Assembly (NCBI GenBank): GCA_949592205.1
Contig: CATIUR010000003.1
Location: 161,747,759-161,811,758 of the forward strand
Source: Helichrysum umbraculigerum
Taxonomy: Eukaryota; Streptophyta; Magnoliopsida; Asterales; Asteraceae
Direction of reading: 5' to 3'
Length of the DNA: 64,000 nucleotides
In this document: positions 11,976-21,317 of the stretch, piece by piece
How positions within the stretch are numbered: the stretch's first letter is position 1
Layout: every line of letters begins with the position of its first letter
The notes under the pieces: generated by a model
Told to the model about the DNA's origin: nothing
The model's database searches: none
What the model saw: only the letters and a program-made list of their open reading frames with translations
Made by a program: the position numbers and the translations under genes

Positions 11976-12866
11976 ATCTGCACAAACAGAAACAGATTGC
12001 AACTCGAAAAAGGTTAGAAAAATGTTATATTTTTTTAAACTAAACCTTTCAAATTCCCTGGAACTAGCGACGTAGCAGCGTACGTCGCATAACACAGAGC
12101 GACGTAGAACTGTACGTCGCTAAAATTCAAAATAAATTGAAAAGCGACGTAAGGCCTGACGTCGCATAAAATTCGAGCGACGTCAAGGGGGACGTCGCAT
12201 TTTGCAATTAATTGTGAATTTAATCACTTTAATTAAAACAGCGACGTAGAGCGGTACGACGCATCGGACGTCGCAGAAAAAGCGACGTAGGGAAGGGCGA
12301 CGTAGGAAATGAACAATAAATAATAAAAGTGACGTAGGCCACTACGTCGCATCGTACGTCGCACTGACGAACATTCATCCCCAACCCAGAAAACCCTAAC
12401 CTTCGAATTTAGGGGTTTTCAAAATCAATCGCACTACAAGGTGCGGCTAACGATGGTGATCACGAAAACATAAATTATAACCAGTACTTTACACGATATA
12501 CCATCTAAATTATCCCAAAACCGAAACCCCTTGAACCCGTAATATATACATAGCAATTAAACACAATATACACGGTGAAAATGGGTAAAATCGGTACCTA
12601 AGTGTGCGGAATAACGAGTAGACCAAAACTACGTGAATAGATCGGAAAGAAAACAGCAACAAATCACAAATATGCTCGTAAAAATGCTACGTCGCAAATC
12701 GCCTCTCGTACGTCGCAGGCTACGTCGCACGTGAATAGTGAATAGTGTGACGAGTTACGTCGCAGTGGATACTATTTAAAGTCTAACCCTATGTGCGACG
12801 TAGGCTGGGACGTCGCAGGCGACATAGAGCCGGACGTCGCAGGCGACGTAGAGCCGGACGTCGCAT
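11976..12866 (-). promoter_or_regulatory. Leader of the extra ORF with ACGTCGCA hairpin arrays and a splice-acceptor-like site
   Basis: Reading on the minus strand, a pyrimidine-rich TTTCTGTTTGTGCAG ends two bases before the ORF's ATG, a textbook 3' splice site. Upstream, two clusters (about 12070-12362 and 12688-12866) hold many TGCGACGTA and TACGTCGCA words, often as inverted pairs 4-7 bases apart. At 12794-12866 a GCGACGTAG-GACGTCGCA phrase is repeated about three times in tandem. The layout mirrors the gag leader at 20366-20890, suggesting that the ORF is expressed from a spliced subgenomic RNA. That is inference. Confidence 0.6.
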
Positions 12867-14053
12867 AGAACAGTTGTGATCCAAATTTGAATTTTTAAAC
12901 CGTTTTCTCGTTATTTTAGCAAATAAAATCAAATAACTCGTGACTCGGGAAAAATAAATTAGAATAAAAATAAAACATAAAACTAAAAATTCTTTTTGGT
13001 ATTTTCTTAAATTTTACAAAAAATAAAAATTACTAACACTCTATTTTTGGTGACGGAGTTGCGTTGTCTGATTAGGGATCATATCGGAATAACATGCATT
13101 TATTAGGAATAGTAAGTGTTATTTCGATCATCAGTATATTTGTCCACTTTAAATTTACGTGGCACATTTAAAACACCTTTTAGAAAAATTATTTCAAGAC
13201 AATTATTGGTATTGTTTGTCCACCTAAACATGTTACATCCGTATTTGTGAGCTAACCTTTATTGTTAGAATGAATATTAATTTTGTGAAACCTATTATAT
13301 GAGATACTGATAAACTTTAGTAAAACAAACACTGTATCGGTAGAGATTACAAGACCAAGTTTATCTCGGATTTCTCGTAATATACACTTGATATTTATAT
13401 GTAGGCATACATCAAACTGATTATGAAGATACTAGTGGCCCCAGATCTGTACTTAGTACAACAGAGGGTCCCTTAGTATGAACATAACTAGTTTGAGACT
13501 ATTTGCATAACTAATGGATTCAGGTCTGTACGTGAGTACAACAATAGTCACCATTAGTTAGGCGAATAATCATATTATTACTATATGCCCATTTTACATT
13601 TACATAATTATGACAGTGTATGATAGTACTTCCATTTATCAATTAAGACTTATGTCATACATCATATAACATTTTTCACAAAGTAATAGACAAGTTTTAT
13701 CATTACTTCTTACTCACTCACAAACCGGTGTGTAGCATGCCTACCAATACATTGTATGATGAATATAATTTAGATAAAAACTGTTTTAAGTGTGTCAGAT
13801 AAACCTACTGACACATCCAAGATAAACCTTAAAATTCCATTTTGTGCATGTCACCCGATGTACTATCATATCCCAAGTTGTTTACAGACACAACTTCAAC
13901 GTCTATTTTAAAAATGTAGCAACCTTGCGTTTTCTTTAATACTAAAGAGCATAAAGAGTGGCTGTTGCGATTTTATTTTTAATTTATTTTTTTTTTTATT
14001 TATTTATTTTTTTTTTAAACTGAATTTAAAAACTTAAAAATCCAAGTCACAAA
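12867..14053 (-). other. Non-coding stretch between pol and the extra-ORF leader
   Basis: This is internal to the copia element. No sizeable frame was found. It has phrases with GTACTTAGTACAACA and a near copy 80 bases on, and a long T-rich run at about 13974-14015 just after the pol stop. Confidence 0.6.
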
Positions 14054-15781
14054 TCATTTCTTTGACTGAAAGAACCTTAAACCTATCAGATTGACCAGTT
14101 CAATAAAACGTGATCGGAAAAAAGCTTTTGTGAAAAGGTCCGCACACTGCTTAAGAGTCTCTATATGTACGACATCTATAAGGTGTTTCTCAAAGCAATC
14201 CCGTATAAAGTGGAACCTAAGTTCAATATGTTTGGTCTTAGAGTGCTGTACGGGATTGTGAGTTATAGATATAGCAGCTGTATTATCTATATAAATAGGA
14301 GTCATAGAGAGATTGAACCCGTAATCACGCAGCTGATGCTGAATCCAGAGAACTTGAGAACAGCAACTTGCAGCAGCAACATACTCGGCTTCAGCTGTGG
14401 AAATAGCAACCGCAGTCTGCTTTTTGCACTGCCAAGAAACTAAGCGCGATCCAAGGAACTGACATCCTCCAGTAGTTGACTTCATATCTATCTTGCAGCC
14501 ACCAAGATCCGAATCCGAATAGGCAGTTAACTCGAAGTTTTTCTCGTTTGAATACCATAGACCCAGAGATGGCCTAAAAGCGAGATATCCAAAAATGCGT
14601 TTTACTGCCTTCATATGAGACACCTTCGGATTTGCTTGAAATCGTGAGCAGAGAGAAACGGCAAACACTATATCTGGTCTTGAGGCAGTCAGGTACATGA
14701 GAGAGCCTATCATTGAGCGATAGTCTTTCTCCTTGCAATCTTCATCGTCCTCATTAGGTCCAAGATTGTGTCTTGCTTCAATTGGAGTGCCGTAGTGTTT
14801 ACAGTTGAGCAATTCATATCGCTTTAACATGTCAGTGACATATTTTGACTGGTGAATATATATTCCATTATCAGATTGCTCAACCTGTAGCCCCAGAAAG
14901 AACGTGAGTTCCCCCATAGCACTCATTTCAAACTCAGATTTCATCAGTCCTTCAAAATCTTTACACAACTGATCATTAGTTGATCCAAAAATAATGTCGT
15001 CCACATAGACCTGTACAAGTAACAAATCCGCTCCTTCCCTTTTGATGAAAAGCGTGCTATCAATCTGTCCTCTGTCAAAACCATTCTTCAGCAAATACTT
15101 GGCAAGTCGCTCATACCAAAGTCGAGGAGATTGATGAAGACCATACAAAGCTTTCTTCAGTTTGCAAACATGATTAGGATGCTTTGGGTCTTCAAAACCT
15201 GGAGGTTGACACACATAAATCACTGCGTCGACATCTCCATAAAGAAAGGCACACTTCACATCAAGTTGATACACACGGAATCCTTTAAAAGAAGCATAAG
15301 CTAGAAAAATCCGAATCGATTCCAAACGAGCAACAGGAGCGAAAACTTCATCATAGTCAATACCCTCTAATTGACTATATCCTTGAACTACCAGACGGGC
15401 TTTGTTTCGAATAACAGCCCCACGATCATCCATTTTGTTACGGAAAACCCAACGAGTACCCGTCAAGTGAGCACCCTTGGGTAGAGGAACAATTTCCCAA
15501 ACATTCATCTTGTTTATTTGCTGTAGTTCCTCCTGCATAGCCTCGACCCAAGATGGATCCTTTAAGGCTTGATCAACCTTTTTAGGTTCAATTTGAGACA
15601 AATGACATGAATCGATATGTGCAATAAGTCCCAAAAGTTGCTGAGCTGAAGTCTGCTTTGCTTGCTGTCGTGTTTGAACAGATGCATGAGGATCACCAAT
15701 GATATTATCAATGGGGTGATCCTTATGTATACGAGTTTCTGGTATGGCGCCTGGCACAAGATTCACACCCAGATTGTTCAA
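14054..15781 (-). CDS. Copia pol, RT-RNase H half (frame-broken from the integrase half)
   Basis: The reverse transcriptase begins around WVEAMQEELQQI, with GTRWVFRNK, LDVKCAFLYGD and the catalytic YVDD (YVDDIIFGS). RNase H carries the TAYSDSDLGG and STAEAEYVAA motifs and the C-terminus ends QSKK. The frame starts without an ATG and overlaps the end of the upstream half by four bases, in a shifted frame. A normal copia pol is one ORF, so a small indel near 15780 in the linker between integrase and RT has split it. Sequence error is an alternative explanation. Apart from that, the domain looks complete. Confidence 0.92.
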   Translation of the reverse strand: MNNLGVNLVPGAIPETRIHKDHPIDNIIGDPHASVQTRQQAKQTSAQQLLGLIAHIDSCHLSQIEPKKVDQALKDPSWVEAMQEELQQINKMNVWEIVPLPKGAHLTGTRWVFRNKMDDRGAVIRNKARLVVQGYSQLEGIDYDEVFAPVARLESIRIFLAYASFKGFRVYQLDVKCAFLYGDVDAVIYVCQPPGFEDPKHPNHVCKLKKALYGLHQSPRLWYERLAKYLLKNGFDRGQIDSTLFIKREGADLLLVQVYVDDIIFGSTNDQLCKDFEGLMKSEFEMSAMGELTFFLGLQVEQSDNGIYIHQSKYVTDMLKRYELLNCKHYGTPIEARHNLGPNEDDEDCKEKDYRSMIGSLMYLTASRPDIVFAVSLCSRFQANPKVSHMKAVKRIFGYLAFRPSLGLWYSNEKNFELTAYSDSDLGGCKIDMKSTTGGCQFLGSRLVSWQCKKQTAVAISTAEAEYVAAASCCSQVLWIQHQLRDYGFNLSMTPIYIDNTAAISITHNPVQHSKTKHIELRFHFIRDCFEKHLIDVVHIETLKQCADLFTKAFFRSRFIELVNLIGLRFFQSKK

Positions 15782-17577
15782 ATCTCCCTCAGTTTCAGAG
15801 CAGACTCAGGAATGGCTATCTCTTCTTCTTGTTCTTCATCTTCAGTAGAAAATAAGTGAGAGTAGGCCATTGTTTCCTCCATTTCATCTTCTTCTTGTGG
15901 TTCCTCTAAAGGAGGCATATTCGGATCATATGGAAGCTCCTTTGTGTAGGTATAAACTGTTTTAGAAGGAGCAGTCGAAGATGATGGAGTAGGAGATGGT
16001 GTTGATGGTGGTGATTTGGTAGTCGTTTGTGGTTGTGTGGGTGGTGGTGTAGGTTGTGGAGGTGTAGGATTAGTTGGTGGAGGTGCGGGTGTTGCATTGG
16101 GAGATGGGTCGGATGGTTTATTAGTAACAGGTGTATCTTGATTAAGATCAAGCTCATGAAGTATAGAAACCAATTCTTCCGTTTCATCTTCTTCCGGAAT
16201 ATTGAAAGAATTGAAGAGGTTTCCATAGTTGAAAAACCAATCCGGACCCGTTCCTTGAGGAGGTTCCGTATACCTTAAACATTTCACTTCAAAATGCTCC
16301 TCGATCTGATTCGTTGATTTGTTAAAGACTCTTTTGTTCGGAGAGTTGACTGCATACCCAAGAAAAATCCCTTCAACAGCTTTATCACCAAACTTAGAAA
16401 CCTTATCTTTCGTTATCATGATCAGACATGGACACCCAAATGGTTCTAGGAACTGTAGATTTGGCTTACGGTTATTAAAAAGTTCATAACACGTTTTGTT
16501 CCTTTTCTTAACCGTGAGTACTCTGTTGAGAACATAACAGGCAGTATTAACTGCCTCAGCCCAGAATATGATTGGTAACTTGGAGTCAGCTAACATAGTC
16601 CGAGCTGTCTCGATTATTGTCCTGTTCTTCCTTTCTGTAACTCCATTCTGTTGTGGAGTCCTCGGAGCACTAAATTGATGCTCAATACCTCTTGTAGCAC
16701 AAAATAATTCGAGAGTTGAATTCTTGAACTCAGTTCCATTGTCACTTCGTATCCTTTTCACCTTCAAGTTGCACAGATTTGCCAACTTGTCCAACAAATA
16801 CACTAGAATCTCAGGAGTTTCCCCTTTTGTGGTCAAAAAATAAACCCACGAAAACCTTGAGTAGTCATCAGTAACTACCAAGCAGTAAGACCGACCACCA
16901 ATGCTCTTTGTAGAAACTGGACCGAAAAGATCCATATGCAGTAGTTCCAATGGAGCATTTATGGAATTCACCTGCTTAGACTTATGGGACTTCTTACGTA
17001 ACTTTCCTTTTTGGCAGGAGATACAGTCATCCTTTAGAGCAAACGACTGTTTTGGAATTCCTAGCACTAGGTCATTTTTAGTCAAGAAATTCATTTTTCG
17101 GAAATGAATGTGTCCCATTCGTCTGTGCCAAAGCAGTGAATCCTTTTCAGAAGCCTTAGACAAGAGACACGTATACTCGTTCGATGTCTCAACAGTTCTC
17201 ATATTCAAAATGTAGGTGTCATCCTTTCTTGGTGCTCTCAGTAACACCCATTCTTCCGGAATGACATAACCAGGCTTCAATATCACACACTCTGTCTTTG
17301 TGAACGCAGTTGTATAATCCTTATCACAGACCTGTGAAACACTTAGCAAGTTGTGCGTAAGCTGTTCCACGTAGTTCACATTTTCGAAACTAACATTGCC
17401 GTTAGTTAACGTTCCTTTTCCAGAAATAGTTCCCCCAGAATCTCCAGCAAAGGCAACATAACCTCCTGCATGTGGTTTAATATCCACAAGTAAGGATACA
17501 TCGCCTGTCATATGTCGCGAGCAGCCACTGTCCAAATACCATTCACTATCTTTAACGCGTTCTGACTGCTGCAACAC
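15778..17577 (-). CDS. Copia pol, protease-integrase half
   Basis: A copia-type aspartic protease starts the product (WYLDSGCSRHMTG), followed by the GAG-pre-integrase finger (HRRMGHIHFRKM) and the integrase core (DLFGPV, VTDDYSRF, RSDNGTEF, QQNGVTERKN). A long proline/threonine-rich and acidic linker leads toward RT. The frame has no ATG at its start. It is open upstream into the end of gag in the +1 frame, so expression would need a +1 shift or splicing around the gag stop at 17591. A TTTGTGTGTTGCAG sequence just upstream of the first protease codons is acceptor-like. The ORF ends at TGA near 15778, where the RT half takes over in another frame. Confidence 0.92.
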   Translation of the reverse strand: MLQQSERVKDSEWYLDSGCSRHMTGDVSLLVDIKPHAGGYVAFAGDSGGTISGKGTLTNGNVSFENVNYVEQLTHNLLSVSQVCDKDYTTAFTKTECVILKPGYVIPEEWVLLRAPRKDDTYILNMRTVETSNEYTCLLSKASEKDSLLWHRRMGHIHFRKMNFLTKNDLVLGIPKQSFALKDDCISCQKGKLRKKSHKSKQVNSINAPLELLHMDLFGPVSTKSIGGRSYCLVVTDDYSRFSWVYFLTTKGETPEILVYLLDKLANLCNLKVKRIRSDNGTEFKNSTLELFCATRGIEHQFSAPRTPQQNGVTERKNRTIIETARTMLADSKLPIIFWAEAVNTACYVLNRVLTVKKRNKTCYELFNNRKPNLQFLEPFGCPCLIMITKDKVSKFGDKAVEGIFLGYAVNSPNKRVFNKSTNQIEEHFEVKCLRYTEPPQGTGPDWFFNYGNLFNSFNIPEEDETEELVSILHELDLNQDTPVTNKPSDPSPNATPAPPPTNPTPPQPTPPPTQPQTTTKSPPSTPSPTPSSSTAPSKTVYTYTKELPYDPNMPPLEEPQEEDEMEETMAYSHLFSTEDEEQEEEIAIPESALKLREI

Positions 17578-17590
17578 ACAAATGAAGAGA

Positions 17591-20365
17591 TTAGTGAGAA
17601 ACGGTGACCCAAGCCTTTACAGACTTAGGTCGACCGTGGTCATCAACAATAATCACGTCAGATAGGATTTTATCTTTAAACAAATTAGAATTTTTATCTG
17701 ATGTGTTATTGTTGACAACCGAAGAGTCAACATCAGACTCTTTACGTTTCCAAACTTTTGAAGATTCGGAAATGGTAATAGAAGTAATGTTGGGCTTTTG
17801 AATTGGCAAAGGTTTTTGCTCAACATTACTTGGTTTCGAAACAGGCTTGGGAGAGTTTGAGTAACGCCTAGGTGGAGATTTAGAAAAAGAGTTTTTATAA
17901 ACAGATGTCCTAGGCATCTCTCTCCCATATCGCTGATTTGACAGCTTTGGACATTCACGGATTAAATGTCCTTGTTTCTTGCAGTAGAAACAAGAACGAG
18001 TCTCAACAAACGGTTGAGGCTGAGAAATTACCACAGGAGGTGGAGAAACATTTCTAGAACATGAACATTGAGTACACATCTTAGAAAATGTTTGTTTTGG
18101 TTGAGAGGTTGATGTTGATGGTTTATCATACGAAACATTTTCATTTACTGATTTTCTTTGCAAAATCTTTACAGGTGACTGTAAAGTTTGTTGTTTCGAG
18201 TTTAAAACCTTAGCTTTTCCCTTATTTGGTTGAACCTTAATTTCAGGTTCAACCTTTGAAATCACTTTTTCAGGTTTAAATGCAACCTTCTTAACCTCCG
18301 GATACTCCTGATCCGTAATGTCCTCAATCTCAACTATCTCCTCAACACTAACAGGAGATTCATTCTTTACTTCAACATTCTCCTTATCACTAACTGGAGA
18401 TTCATGCACTGACTTAACAAACTTTGGCAAGGGGTACTCTGGCCGCTTGGTTTTCTCCTTTGCCGGTTTGTTATGTTTGGTCTCTTTAGCATCTATAGCT
18501 TTTAAACCATAAAGCTTGGACCAGTCAACTGGAATCTCTTCAAAGCCTTCCTTAACAGGCAGGGGACAGTGAGTAGTAGGAGGAGGAACTGAGTTGTATC
18601 CCAATCCCTCATTCTTCTTCCCTTTAGTACCGTGCTTGCTAAGAATTTCATTAAAGACAACCGTTGAGGAATTTGAACCTAAGATTTTACTCTTATAATT
18701 TTCATACTCAGCTTTTAAATCTGTAACTTCTTTATTTAAAAGTTCAATTTCAATCAGATAACTTTTAATCGCATCTTCTTGACTAAAGACTTTAGACTTA
18801 TATTTTTGAGTATCTAACCGATGAGCCTCAAGATGTTTTTCATAAAGTTTCTCATTAGCTTTTAAAAAATTATTTGAGTCGGTTAGTTTTTCATTCTTTT
18901 TCCTCAACTCAGCGGTCTCCATCTGATATGCCTTTAGAGATTCAGTTAACTTAATGCATGAAATACAATTTAACGGTTCATCATGTACCTCATTCACAAT
19001 GTGAGCCATCAGACACTGTTGGTAATGCTGGGAGACAGGCGTCCAATCTTGACTTGTAGGCTCAAAAGCAATCAGGGCATTATCAGCAATCCCTTTCTTA
19101 GTAACTTCCGTTTCTTTGGCCTTTGGAGGAGTAGATGGTGTTGTGAATCCCGAAGCTGGCATTTTGGGTTTCTCGCACTCCCTGGCGAAGTGACCCAAAT
19201 TTTGACAATTATAACAACGAACTTTACTCTTGTCAAATCCAAAGCCAGTCTTTCCATCACCCTCTAAGCTTTTACGCCCTGTCCTCTGCAAGAACTTTTG
19301 AATTCTGCGGGTGATCATTGCCACATTCCAAGTTAAATCCATTTGCTCCAGATCGTCTTCATCAAGCTGAGCATAGTCCTCCTTAGTCAACTCCAAAGTT
19401 AGATTCGGTTGAGTAACCAAATCCTTGTAAGAGCTTAAGAAAGCTGTGTAGATGGCAGCTTGCTCCTGAATAGCAGGTGAGACTTGAACCTGTTGTTGAT
19501 TTGAAGAAGGTCCAGTCATGAAAACAGAATGAATACCATCAGAAGAAGAAGAAGTCGATGAAGCATTTGTATTTGATACAAAGGCAACTCCTGATCCATA
19601 AGTCTTTCCAGAGTTGATCTTAACACCATACACACTAGGATTCTGAACAGCAGAACCAGACCTAGTTTCTTTCTTCTTAATCTCCATCGCATGAGCTTGA
19701 AGATCCCCTATCAACGCATCCAAAGACATGTTTGCAAGTTCTTCATTTTCTTTTAAAAATTGAACTTTAATATCCCAAGAACTCGGCAACACATCCAGCA
19801 GCTTCTTATTTACTTCAATTGAAGGAAAAGTATAACCCCCTTCAAACAACTCACCAACTAACCGTGAGTACCTAGTAAATAAAGAAGTCGTGTCTTCATC
19901 AGGAAGGATGTCAAAGATATCGTACTGTTTCTTAATGAGTTCGAGCTTTGCTTCCTTGTACTTATCATTCCCTCCACAACGAGTTTCTATAGCCTTCCAC
20001 AAATCAAAGGCTGTTTCATGAGTTCTGAAAAGCCATAGAACATCCTTAGTTAAACACATTTTAATCATTGAGAAAGATTTTCTTTCGGTATCAAAATCTT
20101 TCTTCTCCTCGGGAGACATGGCTTTATAGGGCTTTGCGGGACGAATACCCCGGTATTCTCCATCAGCTAATGGAGCTACATAACGCTCACGTAATGGTCC
20201 CCATAATTCTGGACAATGGAAATCAATATATTGCTCAACTCGGTCTCTCCAGTACACGTAATCCATGTCCGCAGTAAAAAGTGGAGGTTTATTACTTGAA
20301 CCTATGTCATTGCTTTGTTTAATCATCTCCCGAAGTCCTCTAATATCCTCTTTATCAGCTGCCAT
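17591..20365 (-). CDS. Copia gag (924 aa)
   Basis: The ATG at 20363-20365 follows a ~540-base leader. The N-terminal ~240 residues form a copia-type Gag/UBN2 region (DLWKAIETRCGG, LFTRYSRLVGELFEGG). Two CCHC knuckles are visible: CYNCQNLGHFAREC (about residues 385-398) and CFYCKKQGHLIREC (about 790-805). Between them lie lysine/glutamate-rich coiled-coil-like segments. The knuckles should bind the genomic RNA during particle assembly. Gag is long for copia, as in Sireviruses. It stops 14 bases before the protease half, in a different frame. Confidence 0.92.
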   Translation of the reverse strand: MAADKEDIRGLREMIKQSNDIGSSNKPPLFTADMDYVYWRDRVEQYIDFHCPELWGPLRERYVAPLADGEYRGIRPAKPYKAMSPEEKKDFDTERKSFSMIKMCLTKDVLWLFRTHETAFDLWKAIETRCGGNDKYKEAKLELIKKQYDIFDILPDEDTTSLFTRYSRLVGELFEGGYTFPSIEVNKKLLDVLPSSWDIKVQFLKENEELANMSLDALIGDLQAHAMEIKKKETRSGSAVQNPSVYGVKINSGKTYGSGVAFVSNTNASSTSSSSDGIHSVFMTGPSSNQQQVQVSPAIQEQAAIYTAFLSSYKDLVTQPNLTLELTKEDYAQLDEDDLEQMDLTWNVAMITRRIQKFLQRTGRKSLEGDGKTGFGFDKSKVRCYNCQNLGHFARECEKPKMPASGFTTPSTPPKAKETEVTKKGIADNALIAFEPTSQDWTPVSQHYQQCLMAHIVNEVHDEPLNCISCIKLTESLKAYQMETAELRKKNEKLTDSNNFLKANEKLYEKHLEAHRLDTQKYKSKVFSQEDAIKSYLIEIELLNKEVTDLKAEYENYKSKILGSNSSTVVFNEILSKHGTKGKKNEGLGYNSVPPPTTHCPLPVKEGFEEIPVDWSKLYGLKAIDAKETKHNKPAKEKTKRPEYPLPKFVKSVHESPVSDKENVEVKNESPVSVEEIVEIEDITDQEYPEVKKVAFKPEKVISKVEPEIKVQPNKGKAKVLNSKQQTLQSPVKILQRKSVNENVSYDKPSTSTSQPKQTFSKMCTQCSCSRNVSPPPVVISQPQPFVETRSCFYCKKQGHLIRECPKLSNQRYGREMPRTSVYKNSFSKSPPRRYSNSPKPVSKPSNVEQKPLPIQKPNITSITISESSKVWKRKESDVDSSVVNNNTSDKNSNLFKDKILSDVIIVDDHGRPKSVKAWVTVSH

Positions 20366-20890
20366 TTTAATTACTTAAACGAAAAAATCAAACTTCTGAT
20401 CTTAGCGACGTAGACGGGTACGTCGCACAAAGAATATGCGACGTAGATGGGTACGTCGCAAAAAGCAAAGGATTCAATTAAGAATCAGAAAGTGCGACGT
20501 TGAAAGGTACGTCGCAGAATCAGGCTACGTCGCAACGCAGCGTCGCAAAAGACTAATTAAAGTCAAAATAGCGACGTAGAGAGGTACGTCGCAACGGTAC
20601 GTCGCACGAACTAATTAAAGTTCAAAAACACTACGTCGCACGCGACGTCGCAGCTTACGTCGCTATGCTACGTCGCAAAACGCGCTGAGCAGCGGCCAAA
20701 AACCCTAAAAACGAATTTTTAACCCTAAAACCAAAACCACGAATGTCGAACGACTGAAACCTTCAAGAATCCCAATAATACTGATCGAAAACCTGTAAAA
20801 ACACAAAACAAACGTAATAAACACGAAAACTCACGAATATCACGTCCTTTTAAAACCCAAACTCGATCCGAATCGCCAAAAACGATCCTC
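20366..20890 (-). promoter_or_regulatory. 5' leader of the copia element with ACGTCGCA hairpin array
   Basis: Between primer-binding site and gag ATG, about 14 ACGTCGCA/TGCGACGT words lie at 20405-20688. Several form inverted pairs with a 4-7-base loop, for example GCGACGTA-gacggg-TACGTCGC. Such pairs could fold as RNA stem-loops, as expected for packaging or translation signals, or act as ACGT-core protein-binding sites in DNA. Neither is proven. Confidence 0.65.
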
Positions 20891-20905
20891 ACTGCTCTGA
20901 TACCA
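20891..20905 (-). other. Primer-binding site (initiator tRNA-Met type)
   Basis: On the minus strand TGGTATCAGAGCAGT follows the 5' LTR after a two-base spacer. This is the standard complement to the 3' end of plant initiator tRNA-Met. Confidence 0.93.
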
Positions 20906-20907
20906 GT

Positions 20908-21317
20908 TGTTTGTCCCTTACTTTGGATCTAGAACGAACCGAGTCACTCTAATTGCTAGCGGAAATAACAATTAGATCACGAATAATCACACGAACAATC
21001 AATACGCAATCAATATCAAACGAATGTAATATTATTGCTTATAGTCGATCAGATTACAGAGAATTTCGACAAATTGCGTTTAGGGTTTCGTCAACCCTAA
21101 AACAGAAAACACAAATCGTTTTTATACAAAAACTGGCACCTGCGACGTAGCACGCTACGTCGCAGGCCCAAGCCCATGCGACGTCTGCTACGTCGCAGGC
21201 CCAAAACCTGACGTCGCACCTGCGACGTTGTACGCTACGTCGCAGGAGTCAGAAACACTATTTCTAATTACAAACTACGAGCTAGACCAACTGACAGACA
21301 CTAAACATGTACTAACA
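20908..21317 (-). repeat. 5' LTR of the copia element
   Basis: 410 bp with TG...CA ends on the minus strand. A TATAAAAA box lies at 21119-21126 (minus), and the ACGTCGCA words at 21142-21245 lie directly upstream of it, i.e. in U3. Adjacent to the primer-binding site. Confidence 0.95.
21119..21126 (-). promoter_or_regulatory. LTR TATA box
   Basis: The minus-strand TATAAAAA in the 5' LTR should start transcription about 30 bases further on (near 21090), leaving the ACGTCGCA words in the upstream enhancer position. Confidence 0.65.

Larger units (their letters stand above)
8835..21317 (-). mobile_element. Complete Ty1/copia LTR retrotransposon with an extra 3' ORF
   Basis: Two 410-bp LTRs (8835-9244 and 20908-21317) begin TGTTAG and end AAACA on the minus strand and differ at about four positions. 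The flanking 5-bp target duplication is AATTA on both sides (8830-8834 and 21318-21322). Order on the minus strand: 5' LTR, primer-binding site, leader, gag, protease-integrase, RT-RNase H, non-coding stretch, second leader, extra ORF, polypurine tract, 3' LTR. Integrase before RT defines Ty1/copia. The large gag and the extra ORF after pol resemble the Sirevirus (SIRE/Maximus) lineage, which is inference. Pol is frameshifted near 15780, so this copy is probably not autonomous. Confidence 0.95.

Noticed and set aside
14165..14443. Plus-strand frame over the copia RT-RNase H region
   Set aside because: It is the antisense shadow of the minus-strand RNase H coding sequence.
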